Assembly: GCF_000230835.1 (NCBI RefSeq)
Contig: NZ_CM001240.1
Location: 5,726,279-5,790,278 of the forward strand
DNA from: Clostridium sp. DL-VIII
GTDB lineage: Bacteria; Bacillota; Clostridia; Clostridiales; Clostridiaceae
Direction of reading: 5' to 3'
DNA length: 64,000 nt
The position numbers and the translations under genes were made by a program. Shown in pieces: positions 30,150 to 39,996 of this stretch. The notes beneath the pieces are model-generated. The model did no database searches. It was not told where the DNA came from and saw only the letters and a list, made by a program, of their open reading frames with translations. Every line of letters starts with the position of its first letter. Position 1 is the first letter of the stretch.

Positions 30150-30344
30150 CCAGAAATAACATACATTTTTGTGCAACAGGCATTTAAAATTAAGCTGCTG
30201 AAGGTTCTTAATGGGAGTTTGTTCCATTTATTGCTTGTCCTGAACTTGTTTCAGGAACATGCAGAAATGGATGCAAGCTCCCATTTAGAACTTTCCAGCG
30301 AAAATTTTATACGTCCTGTGGAATAAAAATGTATGTTATTTCGG
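30150..30344. repeat. 195-bp near-continuous imperfect palindrome
   Basis: The ends CAGAAATAACATACATTTTT and, inverted, CCGAAATAACATACATTTTT pair. Pairing continues through blocks such as AAATGGGAGCTTG, GGAAAGTTC and CCATTT to a central hairpin TCCTGA/TCAGGA at 30241-30256. It lies between the Fur-family gene and ddl, which face each other. It is too long for a simple terminator. A non-autonomous mobile repeat or a long structured RNA are the options. Confidence 0.7.
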
Positions 30345-30377
30345 TTAGTTATTACATAATTCTAGACAAAAATTTGT

Positions 30378-31283
30378 TTATCTGCTTATCTTCATAGAAT
30401 CTTCTATTATCATATCTATTAATTTCGAAAAATCAATATCTATTGCTGCTGCGCTTTTAGGAATCAAACTATTCTTAGTCATACCTGGAAGTGTATTTAC
30501 TTCTAGAATATACGGTATTCCTTGCTCAGTAACTATCATATCAACTCTAGCATATACTTCACATTTTAATGCCTTATAAGTTGCTAATGCCATTTTTTCT
30601 ACTTCTTTATGCAACTCTTCTTCTAACTCTACTACTACTTCTTCTGCTCCACCATCTTGATACTTTGATGTGAAATCAAAGAATTCCGCGTTTGGCTTTA
30701 TTGCAATTACTGGCAGCATCTTATCTCCATATACAGGACAAGTTATTTCATCTCCTTTTATAAACTTTTCTATCATAACTTCACTGTCCCAGTTAAAGGC
30801 CTCTTCAACACAGTCTTTAATTTCTTTTTCTTCCTTTACGATAAAAGTTGCTACACTTGAGCCTCCATGAGTTGGTTTAACTACTACAGGATATCCTAAT
30901 TCTCTTATTTCATTAAAATCTATGGCATCATTTTTTCTTAAATTTATCCAAGGTGCAGTTCTAATTCCAGCAGCCATTAAAATGGACTTGCTTACATCCT
31001 TATCCATACACATAGCGCTGCTTAAAGGTCCACAGCCAGAGTATGGTATTCCTACAGTTTGAAGTACTGCTTGAACGGTTCCATCTTCGCCGAATTGACC
31101 ATGCAATGCTAGAAGCGCAAAATCTATTCCTTTAGTCTTACTAATTATATCTTCTTTTTTATCTATTACAATTGGGATCACTTCATATTTTTTCTTATCT
31201 ATATTCTCAATTATAGAATTTCCACTTTTTAAGGATATTTCTCTTTCTGATGATATACCACCCATTATAACTCCAATTTTCAT
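30378..31283 (-). CDS. ddl: D-alanine--D-alanine ligase
   Basis: Ddl joins two D-alanines for peptidoglycan precursors. The ATP-grasp enzyme has MKIGVIMGGISSEREISLKS at the start, LHGQFGEDGTVQAVLQ, PYSGCGPLSSAMCMDKDVSK, GYPVVVKPTHGGSSVA and the C-terminal YILEVNTLPGMTKNSLIPKS. The phenolic tyrosine region expected in D-Ala-D-Ala (not D-Ala-D-Lac) ligases is consistent. The ATG at 31283 has a TGGAGGA site and gives 301 residues; a TTG at 31295 lies inside that site. Confidence 0.95.
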   Translation of the reverse strand: MKIGVIMGGISSEREISLKSGNSIIENIDKKKYEVIPIVIDKKEDIISKTKGIDFALLALHGQFGEDGTVQAVLQTVGIPYSGCGPLSSAMCMDKDVSKSILMAAGIRTAPWINLRKNDAIDFNEIRELGYPVVVKPTHGGSSVATFIVKEEKEIKDCVEEAFNWDSEVMIEKFIKGDEITCPVYGDKMLPVIAIKPNAEFFDFTSKYQDGGAEEVVVELEEELHKEVEKMALATYKALKCEVYARVDMIVTEQGIPYILEVNTLPGMTKNSLIPKSAAAIDIDFSKLIDMIIEDSMKISR

Positions 31284-31393
31284 ATTTTCCTCCAAATATT
31301 TATTGATTTAACTTCATAATTAGTTTTAATTCTTTTACTATGTATATTTTAATAAATTTACTACAATATTAAAAGAACCACTAAGTCTGCAAA

Positions 31394-32044
31394 TTACTTT
31401 GACCGTGGTTCATTTTTCTTTTCTTTACCTTTATATTTACATAAATGATTTAAAGGACATTCTCCGCATTTAGGATTTCTTGCAATGCAACATCTTCTTC
31501 CATGAAAAATTAATAAATGATGCATTAATGTCCATTCCTTTTTGGGTAATTCGCCTTGTAATTGCTTTTCAACTTCTAAAACATTTTCTGAACATGCAAG
31601 ATCTAATCTATTAGATACCCTAAACACATGGGTATCCACAGCTATAGATGGTACATTAAAAGCATTTGATAAAACAACGTTGGCAGTCTTTCTGCCTGCT
31701 CCTGCTAAAGAAGTTATTTCTTCCATAGTTCTTGGAACTTCTCCATTAAACTTTTCCTTAAGCTGATTGAACATAAGAATTAAGTTTTTAGATTTATTTC
31801 TGTATAGTCCTATCTGCTTTATCCTTCGTTCCAGCTCCTCATTTGTTAAAGTTAAGAATGCATCTAAATCTGGATAATCTCTAAATAAATCCTTGGTCAC
31901 TTCATTTACTTTTTTATCTGTTGTTTGAGCAGACAATATTGTAGCTATAAGTAATTGAAGTGGTGTCTCATAATTTAATTCACATTTTGCATCTGGATAT
32001 GTTTCCTTCAGAATATCTACAATTTTTTTTGTCCTTGCTTTCAA
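31394..32044 (-). CDS. nth: Endonuclease III
   Basis: Nth removes oxidised pyrimidines from DNA and nicks the abasic site. The helix-hairpin-helix (ITSLAGAGRKTANVVLSNAF) carries the catalytic lysine, the catalytic aspartate is in VDTHVFRVSNRL, and the C-terminal CCIARNPKCGECPLNHLC gives the C-x6-C-x2-C-x5-C iron-sulfur site. It has 216 residues. The start is a TTG with GGAG and AAGGA upstream, 14 bp after the plsC-like stop, so the two are cotranscribed. Confidence 0.95.
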   Translation of the reverse strand: MKARTKKIVDILKETYPDAKCELNYETPLQLLIATILSAQTTDKKVNEVTKDLFRDYPDLDAFLTLTNEELERRIKQIGLYRNKSKNLILMFNQLKEKFNGEVPRTMEEITSLAGAGRKTANVVLSNAFNVPSIAVDTHVFRVSNRLDLACSENVLEVEKQLQGELPKKEWTLMHHLLIFHGRRCCIARNPKCGECPLNHLCKYKGKEKKNEPRSK

Positions 32045-32058
32045 TCCTTCTAATCTCC

Positions 32059-32763
32059 TTATCTATAAATTCCTCTGTATCTCTCAGGTAAAAGATTTGC
32101 TATACTTCTCATTAGAATGTCCATACATCTTTCATCATATTCATGCTTATCTTCATTTTTCTCTTTATTTGGAAATGTAATTTTTTCCCCTATATTTATT
32201 GTAACGTCCGCATGCTGCCATTTTTCTGATCCCATATCCCCTTGCTCACTTATAGGCAATAATATATCTGTTCCGGACATGCCAATTGGAATTATTTCCG
32301 CCTTTGACATTCTTGCAAACATCAAGACACCTTTCTTTCCCTCAATCATAGCACCGGTTCTACTTCTAGTCCCCTCTGGAAATATCAAAACATTACTTCC
32401 ACCTTTTAAGGTCTTAACTACTTTAGTAATAGCTTCTTTATCAGCTGTATTAGGCATAATCGGAATATTCTTTACTATTTTAGTTCCTAATTGAGTTATT
32501 TGATTATTGGATAATTTTTTCCCCATTACAAAATATGGATCACCGTTTTCTTTTAATACTTTCGATAAAACCAATCCATCTGAATTACTTAAATGATTGC
32601 ATACGAATATTTTAGGTCCTTTAACTTTATCTATATTCTCTAGCCCATTAATTGTTATATTAGCATTTTGTCTTATATAGTTGTTAACTATTTTCCTTGC
32701 TATTTTTATAATCAACCCTTCTGGTAACATTCTTATAATCTTTATCGTAATTGGTGATAACAT
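32059..32763 (-). CDS. plsC: 1-acyl-sn-glycerol-3-phosphate acyltransferase (PlsC family)
   Basis: The 234-residue protein has the acyltransferase motifs FVCNHLSNSDG (HX4D), FPEGTRSRTG and VLMFARMSKAEIIPIGMSG. PlsC makes phosphatidic acid by acylating lysophosphatidic acid at the membrane. A short hydrophobic N-terminus may anchor it. It precedes nth in a two-gene unit. Several paralogues are usual in clostridia, so the exact substrate is not certain. Confidence 0.87.
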   Translation of the reverse strand: MLSPITIKIIRMLPEGLIIKIARKIVNNYIRQNANITINGLENIDKVKGPKIFVCNHLSNSDGLVLSKVLKENGDPYFVMGKKLSNNQITQLGTKIVKNIPIMPNTADKEAITKVVKTLKGGSNVLIFPEGTRSRTGAMIEGKKGVLMFARMSKAEIIPIGMSGTDILLPISEQGDMGSEKWQHADVTINIGEKITFPNKEKNEDKHEYDERCMDILMRSIANLLPERYRGIYR

Positions 32764-33227
32764 TTTTCCCCAGCCTTTCTTATATACATACTTTTCTATA
32801 TATTATATATCATTTTACATATTTAACCAATACGTAAAATTAATACTTGGTCTAATCTCCTTATACATTATATATTCTTTCATATATGTATGCAAATCCT
32901 TAGGTTGTTATAGATATCCAACATATAAACCAAACTTATAACTTGCAACAGATAAAACCATTAATCAATTATTAGTTATAAGTTATAAGTTATAACTATG
33001 AGTAAGTATAATCTAGAAATTATAAGTAATAAATCAAGTTTTTGATTTGTTTATCTATAATTTCTTTCATAAAAATATTAAGGATCTTTAAGCTATTACT
33101 TAAAGATCCCTAACTTTTTTATAATTAAAAGCTTTCATTGTTATTTTTTTGTAAATCTCTTTTTTCTCCACTGAATATCTATCATTTAATATTAGTAATA
33201 CTTCCTTATACCTTGAATACTCTCATC
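32764..33227. other. Intergenic region with short tandem repeat and terminator
   Basis: No gene is seen. Three tandem 7-bp TTATAAG-type units lie at about 32975-32996. A hairpin GGATCTTTAAG/CTTAAAGATCC (33082-33109) flanked by T-runs on both sides is the likely cysE terminator. Confidence 0.55.
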
Positions 33228-33818
33228 TTATATGACCATTTCATTAAATATTTTCTTTTTACGTCCTTTTATATCACTTATTTCTATTATAGTTGCAGTT
33301 GCCTGAGCTCTCACAATGTTTTTTGCCGGACTTCCAACTGCAGTTGCCTTTGCTGGAACATTTTTTACTACAACCGCATTAGCTCCTATTTTAGCTCCCT
33401 TTCCTACAATAATAGGTCCAAGTACCTTAGCTCCTGTTCCTATTAATACATCATCTTCAATGGTTGGATGCCTTTTTCCTTTATCTTTACCTGTTCCGCC
33501 TAGAGTTACTCCATGATAAAGAGTTACATTATCTCCGATCTCAGTAGTTTCACCAATTACTACACCCATTCCATGATCTATAAATAATCCTTTTCCTATT
33601 TTAGCTCCTGGATGAATTTCTATACCAGTGAAAAATCTAGATAATTGTGAAATTAACCTAGCCATGAAAAATCTTTTTTTCATATAAAGAAAATGTGCTA
33701 TTCTATAAGATATTAATGCATGGATACATGGATATAATACTAATACTTCTATTTTACTTTTAGCTGCTGGATCTTCATTTAAAACTCTTTCTAAATCATA
33801 ATTTAATCTTTTAAACAC
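33228..33818 (-). CDS. cysE: Serine O-acetyltransferase
   Basis: CysE makes O-acetylserine, the acceptor for sulfide in cysteine synthesis. The 196-residue short-form enzyme has the N-terminal helical region ([20 protein letters not shown]), then left-handed beta-helix hexapeptides: [40 protein letters not shown] and the [13 protein letters not shown] segment. The start is a GTG with GGAGAAGG upstream. It lies 136 bp after cysK on the same strand, under the same Cys T-box. Confidence 0.95.
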   Translation of the reverse strand: MFKRLNYDLERVLNEDPAAKSKIEVLVLYPCIHALISYRIAHFLYMKKRFFMARLISQLSRFFTGIEIHPGAKIGKGLFIDHGMGVVIGETTEIGDNVTLYHGVTLGGTGKDKGKRHPTIEDDVLIGTGAKVLGPIIVGKGAKIGANAVVVKNVPAKATAVGSPAKNIVRAQATATIIEISDIKGRKKKIFNEMVI

Positions 33819-33954
33819 AGCTTATTCCTTCTCCCTTTCTATAGTTTTCAGTAGAATATTATCAATTAAAGCAATAATATGAAATTACAAAAATTTTCAT
33901 AAAATCATATTATAACCTCTATATAAATAAGTGCATATTATAATTTTTTAACTG

Positions 33955-34866
33955 CTAATCAAATAAGCCCATTGATATATACTTTTCTCCACCATCAGGA
34001 GCAATAGCTAATACTTTTTTGCCTTTTCCAAGTTTTTTAGCAACTTCTATAGCTGCATATATTGCTGCCCCTGAAGAAATTCCAACTAATATACCCTCTT
34101 CTTCAACAAATGCTTTTGCTGTTTTAAATGCATCTTCGTCTTTTACTGATAATACTTCATCTACATACTCTTTTTCATAGATACTTGGAACAAATCCTGC
34201 ACCTATTCCCTGAATTTTATGTCCACCTGGGTTTCCTCCACTTAAAACTGGTGAACTAGCTGGTTCAACTGCAATTGCTTTAACCTTTGAAATCTTCTTC
34301 TTTAAATTCTTAGATACACCTATTATAGTTCCACCGCTTCCTACTCCTGCTACAAAAGCATCTAAGTCTGGGATATCTTTATATATTTCTTCTGCTGTTG
34401 TTTCATAGTGCTTTTCTGGATTTGCTATATTTTCAAATTGCTGTGGGATAAAAAATCCATCTCCACCTCCTATTTCTAATGCTTTTTCTATAGCACCTTT
34501 CATCCCCTTAGCACCTTCGGTTAATATAAGATTTGCACCATATGCCTTAATTAAATCTCTTCTTTCTTTACTCATTGTTTCTGGCATTACTATGGTAACC
34601 TTATAACCTTTTAACTTACCAATAAGTGCTAACGCTATTCCTGTATTTCCACTTGTTGGCTCTACTATTGTTGATCCCGGCTTTAATATTCCTTCTCTCT
34701 CCGCTTTCTCAATCATTCCAAGAGCTGCTCTATCTTTAACACTTCCACCTGGATTAAATTTTTCAAGTTTAACATATATGTCTGCAATATTTTCATCCTT
34801 AATCAAGTTATTTACCTTTAAAATCGGTGTATTTCCTATTAACTCTAATCCTCGATTATAAATCAT
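33955..34866 (-). CDS. cysK: Cysteine synthase (O-acetylserine sulfhydrylase)
   Basis: CysK replaces the acetyl group of O-acetylserine with sulfide to give cysteine. The 303-residue PLP enzyme has [13 protein letters not shown], the PLP lysine in [15 protein letters not shown], the substrate loop [13 protein letters not shown] and the phosphate-binding [10 protein letters not shown]. The ATG has a GAGGAGGA site. The gene lies directly downstream of a T-box leader with a TGC specifier, so uncharged tRNA-Cys should induce it together with cysE. Confidence 0.97.
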   Translation of the reverse strand: MIYNRGLELIGNTPILKVNNLIKDENIADIYVKLEKFNPGGSVKDRAALGMIEKAEREGILKPGSTIVEPTSGNTGIALALIGKLKGYKVTIVMPETMSKERRDLIKAYGANLILTEGAKGMKGAIEKALEIGGGDGFFIPQQFENIANPEKHYETTAEEIYKDIPDLDAFVAGVGSGGTIIGVSKNLKKKISKVKAIAVEPASSPVLSGGNPGGHKIQGIGAGFVPSIYEKEYVDEVLSVKDEDAFKTAKAFVEEEGILVGISSGAAIYAAIEVAKKLGKGKKVLAIAPDGGEKYISMGLFD

Positions 34867-34959
34867 ATTACTATTTTCCTCCTCAAACTTCTGCTTAATT
34901 TTTAATATCTCCTATTAATACTTTTAGTATTAATATTTCTTCAATTGTTCTTTATATAA

Positions 34960-35367
34960 TAAAAAAACTTCATCCTCTATATAATACTATAGAGACGAAG
35001 TAAATTCGCGGTTCCACTCTAATTGGATTTATTAATCCCTCTCAACTTAAGGCACTATAAAATGCCATATCACTATAACGGGTGAACCCGGAGAACCTTA
35101 CTAAAAGATGTAAAAATGACACACATTCAAACATACCCATATACAATTTCATAAAGTATGCTATTATAATAATCATATCATTTTTATACATATATTCAGA
35201 CTTCAACTCCAAAGGGCACTTCACATAAGATCTTGATGAAAAGTTCTCAGCTTCCTCTTCTCTCTGTAAACTTCATTTATGTTACTTTCCTTTTTCTAAG
35301 TTTTTAATTCTTACTGTTTTGATAGGGTTTATATCATTATTATATTCTATACGCAAAAAAAGGTCAA
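34960..35367 (-). promoter_or_regulatory. T-box leader, cysteine (TGC) specifier, upstream of cysK-cysE
   Basis: The T-box sequence AGAGTGGAACCGCG lies at 35007-35020 on the minus strand, followed by a terminator hairpin (34968-35001, ACTTCGTCTCTATA arm) and TTTTTTT. The specifier region GAAGTGCCCTTTGGAG places TGC at 35216-35218. AGAGAGAAGAGGAAGC near 35270 is the stem I bulge region. The promoter is TTGACC (35362-35367), 17 bp, TATAAT (35339-35344). It controls cysK and cysE by tRNA-Cys charging. Confidence 0.93.
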
Positions 35368-35403
35368 CACTTTTTATTAAATTGCTAAAATAAAAAGTGT
35401 TGA
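35365..35403 (-). terminator. Terminator of the MgtE-N/CBS gene
   Basis: The hairpin CAACACTTTTTAT/ATAAAAAGTGTTG is followed by ACCTTTTTTT. Its 3' arm overlaps the -35 box of the cysK T-box promoter. Confidence 0.75.
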
Positions 35404-35408
35404 TTTTG

Positions 35409-36659
35409 TTAATATTTCTTTTTCCAAAGTGGATATAAAAATTCATCTATTAAATCATGTATGATTACTATCCCTACTAGTTTCTCTTCTTCATCTACTA
35501 CTGGCACAGAATTTAAATCGTACTTTGCTGCTATCTCTATAACTTTGCCTATTTCATCATCGTGTCTTACTCTAGACACTGTTTCGTCCATTATTTCTCT
35601 TAGCTTTGCATCAGTGTCATTTATGATTAAATCTCTTAGAGGAATTACACCTTGTATATGCTCATTTTCATCAGTTATATAAATATAATAAATAACATCT
35701 TCATCTGGCTTCATTTCTTTTAATATTTCAATAGTATCTCCGACTGTTATATTTAAATTTACAGATATGAACTCTTTACTCATAATACTTCCAACTGTCT
35801 CATCTTCATATTGTAAAAGTTCTTTAACTTCATCTGCATCTTCTTTCTCTAAGTTAACTAATATTTTTTCTCTTTCTTCCTCATCCAAATCATCTAATAA
35901 ATCAGCAATTTCATCATTAGGCATATTTTCCAATACTTCAACTGTCTTACTATCAGACAATTCCTTAATAATAGTCCCTTTATATTCTGAATCTATTTCT
36001 TCTAGCGTATCCGCTGCTAAATCCTCATCTAAAGACTCTAATACTTGTTTTCTTGAGTTTGTATCCAAGTTCTCTAATATATCTGCAAGATCTGCTGGAT
36101 GTAAAGTTGACAACTTTTTATATGGTACAGCTAATTTCAGATTATTATCTACCATTTCTAAAGATTCAACATCATCCCATCGTAATACTTTATCTTCTAA
36201 TTTTTTTCTCATTAGCTTATAGAAAAATTTCATAACTCCTGCGATTTTAAGTCTTCTATATCTAGCTAATGTTCCTGTTTCAACTCCAATGACTCTATAT
36301 TCACCTGCAATTTTTGCAATTCTTAAGTCGTTTACTCTAACTACTTGTTTTCCATTGATATCTACTATCTTTTTATCCAATAAATTTTCTGATAGAAGAT
36401 AACTATACCTCATTGGAAGTATTTCCTTGCTTCCCCTGGTTTTAATTTTAAATTTACCATCTTTATTGGCAAACTCTATATATCTAAATTCATAATGAAA
36501 TGTAATTCCACTTTTCTTTAGTTTATAACCAATTACTCTAGGATATCCTTCTTCGGTTGTTACATAAACATCTTTTAATGTGCCTAAAACATCACCAAAT
36601 TCATCATAAACATTCTTGCCTAGAATACTTGTATATAGAAAAATAGGTAATTCCAGCAT
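35409..36659 (-). CDS. MgtE N-domain / CBS-pair protein without transport domain
   Basis: The 416-residue protein has PRC-barrel-like repeats at 1-150 (GKNVYDEFGDVLGTLKDVYV; LLDKKIVDINGKQVVRVNDL). An MgtE-N superhelix at about 175-290 (LHPADLADILENLD, MPNDEIADLLDDLDEEERE) and a CBS pair at about 290-410 (SIMSKEFISVNLNITVGDTI; SVPVVDEEEKLVGIVIIHDL) follow. MgtE magnesium channels continue into five membrane helices, which are absent here. It may sense Mg2+ or nucleotides and regulate another transporter. The ATG has a GGAGGAAA site. Confidence 0.85.
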   Translation of the reverse strand: MLELPIFLYTSILGKNVYDEFGDVLGTLKDVYVTTEEGYPRVIGYKLKKSGITFHYEFRYIEFANKDGKFKIKTRGSKEILPMRYSYLLSENLLDKKIVDINGKQVVRVNDLRIAKIAGEYRVIGVETGTLARYRRLKIAGVMKFFYKLMRKKLEDKVLRWDDVESLEMVDNNLKLAVPYKKLSTLHPADLADILENLDTNSRKQVLESLDEDLAADTLEEIDSEYKGTIIKELSDSKTVEVLENMPNDEIADLLDDLDEEEREKILVNLEKEDADEVKELLQYEDETVGSIMSKEFISVNLNITVGDTIEILKEMKPDEDVIYYIYITDENEHIQGVIPLRDLIINDTDAKLREIMDETVSRVRHDDEIGKVIEIAAKYDLNSVPVVDEEEKLVGIVIIHDLIDEFLYPLWKKKY

Positions 36660-36711
36660 AACTATTTCCTCCTATCTCACTTAGAAGAAAAATCTTTATG
36701 AGGAATCTACA

Positions 36712-36822
36712 TTAATTATTCATAACTAATATAAAGAAATCACACATAGATAAACGATTTTCCTTCTGAACATATTTAGTTTTTGTCGTATCGCAGTTTA
36801 TATTCTGAGGTCCATCCTCCAT
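36712..36822 (-). CDS. Putative 36-residue small protein
   Basis: An ATG at 36822, with AAGGGATG about 8-10 bases upstream, opens a frame beginning MEDGPQNINCDTTKTKYVQK and ending FFILVMNN. It has two cysteines and a polar first half. It ends 52 bp before the MgtE-N/CBS start, on the same strand, so it may be a leader peptide or small partner protein. I recognise no family, and it may be a chance frame. Confidence 0.4.
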   Translation of the reverse strand: MEDGPQNINCDTTKTKYVQKENRLSMCDFFILVMNN

Positions 36823-37134
36823 CTTTTTCACATCCCTTAAAAAAGTAATAAATTTTATCTTTTCTATATAAAATATAGTTGTATCCTTACTTATTATATT
36901 ACATAGCAGTGAAAAGGCAACAAGTTTTTGTCATTAAAATGGTATATATCTATGTTATTTTTTTGTAAAATGTATTTTTATATTTTTATTATTTTCATCT
37001 ATTTCTAACATTAAAATAATTAACTATTTCTTATCATACCATCTATATTTGTAAACTAATTAGCGTTATGTTAATATACTTTAGTAATAAAATAATAATT
37101 TTTGAATAATTTAAAGAATTGGAGTTAATAATAT
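36823..37134. other. Divergent promoter region
   Basis: No gene is seen. This very AT-rich region lies between a minus-strand small ORF and the plus-strand radical SAM gene and presumably holds both promoters. Confidence 0.4.
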
Positions 37135-39144
37135 ATGAAACTTTGCAAGGAATTTTTGCCTATTAGTAAAGAGGACTTAGAAAAAAGAAAAATTGAACAG
37201 TTAGATTTTATTATTGTTTCTGGTGATGCTTATGTTGATCACCCTTCCTTTGGTACTTCAATTATAGGTAGAACCCTTGAAGCTCAGGGCTTTACTGTAG
37301 GTATTATTGCACAGCCAAATTGGCATGACTGTGAAGACTTTAAGAAACTTGGTAAACCTAAGTACGGTTTCTTAGTTAATTCAGGTAATATAGATTCCAT
37401 GGTTAATCATTATACTGCTGCTAAGAGAACAAGACATGAAGATTTATATTCTCCAGGCGGTGAAGCTGGACATAGACCAGATAGAGCACTTATAGTTTAT
37501 TGTAATAGAATACGGGAAGCCTATAAAGATGCCGCTATCGCAATTGGTGGAATAGAAGCAAGTCTTAGACGTTTTGCTCATTATGATTACTGGGATAATA
37601 AAGTACGACGCAGCATTCTTGTAGATTCAAAAGCTGATTTATTAATGTACGGTATGGGTGAAAAAACCGTAATTCAAATAGCAGATTTATTAAGATATGG
37701 TGCCGATATCAAAAATGTCACAACTGTACGCGGAACCTGCTATTTAACTAAAGATATATCAAATATTAAAAATGCTGTTATAGTTCAATCTTTTGAAGAT
37801 GTATCAACTGATAAAAAAGCTTATGGAGAAGCTTATAAATCAGAGTATTATGAGCAAGACTCAATAAACGGAAGAACTATAATTCAAAAACATGGTGATA
37901 GATACTTAGTTCAAAATCCACCTCAGGAAAATTTAACTCAAGAGGAGATGGATTTAACTTATGACTTACCATATACAAGGACATATCATCCAGTGTATGA
38001 AGAAAAAGGTGGAATCCCTGCAATACAAGAAGTGAAATTTTCTATAACAAGCCATAGAGGTTGTTTTGGTTCGTGTTCATTTTGTGCATTAACTTTCCAT
38101 CAAGGACGAGTTATTCAAAATAGAGGACAGGAGTCAATAATTGATGAAGCAAAGCTCTTAACAACTTTACCTGATTTTAAAGGATATATTCATGATATCG
38201 GCGGCCCTACAGCAAATTTTAGACATAGAGCATGTAAAAAACAAATAGAGCATGGTACTTGCAAAAATAAGCAATGTATGTTTCCAGCGCCTTGTAAAAA
38301 TTTAATAATAGATCATACTGAATATCTTTCTTTACTAAAGAAGGTAAGAAAACTTCCTGGCATCAAAAAAGTATTCATCCGTTCTGGAATTAGATATGAT
38401 TACCTAATTCATGATAAAAATGATGCATTCTTTAAGGACTTATGCGAGCATCACATCAGTGGTCAATTAAAAGTTGCTCCTGAGCATGTTGTTCCTAAAG
38501 TTTTAAATCAAATGGGAAAACCAACACGAGAAGTTTATGATAAGTTTGTTAATAAATATTTTCAAATAAACAAGAAACTAGATAAAAAACAATTTTTAGT
38601 TCCTTATTTAATGTCTTCCCATCCAGGTTCTGATTTAAGTGCTGCTATAGATCTTGCCTTATATATTAAAGAAATGGGATATACCCCAGAGCAAGTGCAA
38701 GATTTTTATCCAACACCAGGCAGCTTATCAACTACAATGTATTATACCGGTTTTAATCCTATAACTGGTGAGGAAGTTTATATTCCTAAAACTCCAGAAG
38801 AAAAAGAAATGCAGAGAGCTCTAATACAATTTGCTGTACCAAAGAACTATCAAAAAGTAAAAAAAGCTTTAATTAAGGCTCACAGAGAGGATTTAATTGG
38901 AAACGGTAAAAATTGTTTAATTGGTTTTGAGCCTGGAAAGCTTGGATATCAAGGTAAAAATAAGAATACCGGCAAATCATCTAGTAATACAAATAGAACT
39001 AGTAATGGAACTTATAATAAAAAATCTCTTAATGATAAAAATCAAAAAGATATTTCCAAACTAAAAAGTACCTCTAATGCAGCTCACAAAAATGCAAAGA
39101 ATTCCTCTCGCAAAAGTGATAATGTAAAAAAAAGAGTTCATTAA
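37135..39144 (+). CDS. YgiQ family radical SAM protein
   Basis: The 669-residue protein has the UPF0313/YgiQ N-terminal domain ([33 protein letters not shown]). The radical SAM motif [18 protein letters not shown] (CxxxCxxC) lies near residue 313, and a second conserved block ([35 protein letters not shown]) has extra cysteines that could hold another cluster. The C-terminal 60 residues are a Ser/Asn/Lys-rich tail. The reaction is not known for this family. The gene stands alone with a terminator behind it. Confidence 0.93.
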   Translation: MKLCKEFLPISKEDLEKRKIEQLDFIIVSGDAYVDHPSFGTSIIGRTLEAQGFTVGIIAQPNWHDCEDFKKLGKPKYGFLVNSGNIDSMVNHYTAAKRTRHEDLYSPGGEAGHRPDRALIVYCNRIREAYKDAAIAIGGIEASLRRFAHYDYWDNKVRRSILVDSKADLLMYGMGEKTVIQIADLLRYGADIKNVTTVRGTCYLTKDISNIKNAVIVQSFEDVSTDKKAYGEAYKSEYYEQDSINGRTIIQKHGDRYLVQNPPQENLTQEEMDLTYDLPYTRTYHPVYEEKGGIPAIQEVKFSITSHRGCFGSCSFCALTFHQGRVIQNRGQESIIDEAKLLTTLPDFKGYIHDIGGPTANFRHRACKKQIEHGTCKNKQCMFPAPCKNLIIDHTEYLSLLKKVRKLPGIKKVFIRSGIRYDYLIHDKNDAFFKDLCEHHISGQLKVAPEHVVPKVLNQMGKPTREVYDKFVNKYFQINKKLDKKQFLVPYLMSSHPGSDLSAAIDLALYIKEMGYTPEQVQDFYPTPGSLSTTMYYTGFNPITGEEVYIPKTPEEKEMQRALIQFAVPKNYQKVKKALIKAHREDLIGNGKNCLIGFEPGKLGYQGKNKNTGKSSSNTNRTSNGTYNKKSLNDKNQKDISKLKSTSNAAHKNAKNSSRKSDNVKKRVH

Positions 39145-39194
39145 TAAATATTCTTTAACTTATTAATCAGTAATTCCATAACACATTACAACAA

Positions 39195-39250
39195 ATGGCA
39201 TTATAAGATTTTAGATTAACTTCCACTCTTATAATGCCATCTGTTTTTTT
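39195..39250 (+). terminator. Terminator of the YgiQ-type gene
   Basis: The hairpin ATGGCATTATAAGA/TCTTATAATGCCAT is followed by CTGTTTTTTT. Confidence 0.82.
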
Positions 39251-39291
39251 AATCCAATAATAAAAGATAATATTAATGTTTTTTGCACTCA

Positions 39292-39945
39292 TCATTTTTT
39301 TAAAGAAACTTTAAAGCCATTTAGAACAAAATTTAAGATGACTAAAAATACCATATCTCCTACGACTGAATATGGGAAAAGTTTAATTCCACCTAAAATA
39401 ATAATATTTTCTAACATTACTATTGAAATTGCTATGATTATAAAACATATTCCTTTTCTATTTACAAAAGGTTTATCTAATAATATCACATTCAAAACTA
39501 GAAGTATCCCAAGCAAAATTAGTGAAAATAAAAATAGAATTATACTTTTATCTATCTCTAATATGAATCCATACGAATAACTTACTTGAACTGCTACTTT
39601 AGAAATGTGTATTATAAAACCATAGATAGCAGTTGCAATCGCTGCAATAATATAACTGCCACCAAAGCCCAATTTTTCTGCTCTTAAATAAACGTAAGTT
39701 ATGGCTAAAACTATAAGAGGAATTGATAAATGGTCTAAAAATATTATTGGTTTTAAGTAGTATATTATAGTACTATTTTTAAGTATGCATAAAAGGAATA
39801 AAGCTATATGTCTTAATAAAAATAATGTAATTACCAAGGTTAAATATATCTTTATTTTCTTTGGTGAAACTTCTAAATTTTTTCTTATTGTAGAAATAGA
39901 TAAAAAAATTATAAGTAACAAAAATAAATAATATGCAAAGTTCAC
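39292..39945 (-). CDS. Hypothetical polytopic membrane protein
   Basis: The 217-residue protein has about seven hydrophobic segments (near 3-17, 31-55, 64-84, 95-115, 130-152, 160-180, 190-210) and little soluble sequence. I recognise no family. The start is a GTG with GGAGCG upstream. It lies 51 bp downstream of the diacylglycerol-kinase-like gene on the same strand, so the two are probably cotranscribed. Confidence 0.65.
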   Translation of the reverse strand: MNFAYYLFLLLIIFLSISTIRKNLEVSPKKIKIYLTLVITLFLLRHIALFLLCILKNSTIIYYLKPIIFLDHLSIPLIVLAITYVYLRAEKLGFGGSYIIAAIATAIYGFIIHISKVAVQVSYSYGFILEIDKSIILFLFSLILLGILLVLNVILLDKPFVNRKGICFIIIAISIVMLENIIILGGIKLFPYSVVGDMVFLVILNFVLNGFKVSLKK

Positions 39946-39996
39946 AAACTACGCTCCAATCCATATTCCTGTTACTTATATTTATTATTGGATATA

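Noticed and set aside
30093..30326. A 77-residue plus-strand frame between the Fur-family gene and ddl
   Set aside because: It crosses one arm and the centre of the long palindrome and has no ribosome site; the open frame is a by-product of the repeat.
35042..35224. A 60-residue minus-strand frame upstream of cysK
   Set aside because: It lies wholly inside the T-box leader RNA, whose structure explains the sequence.
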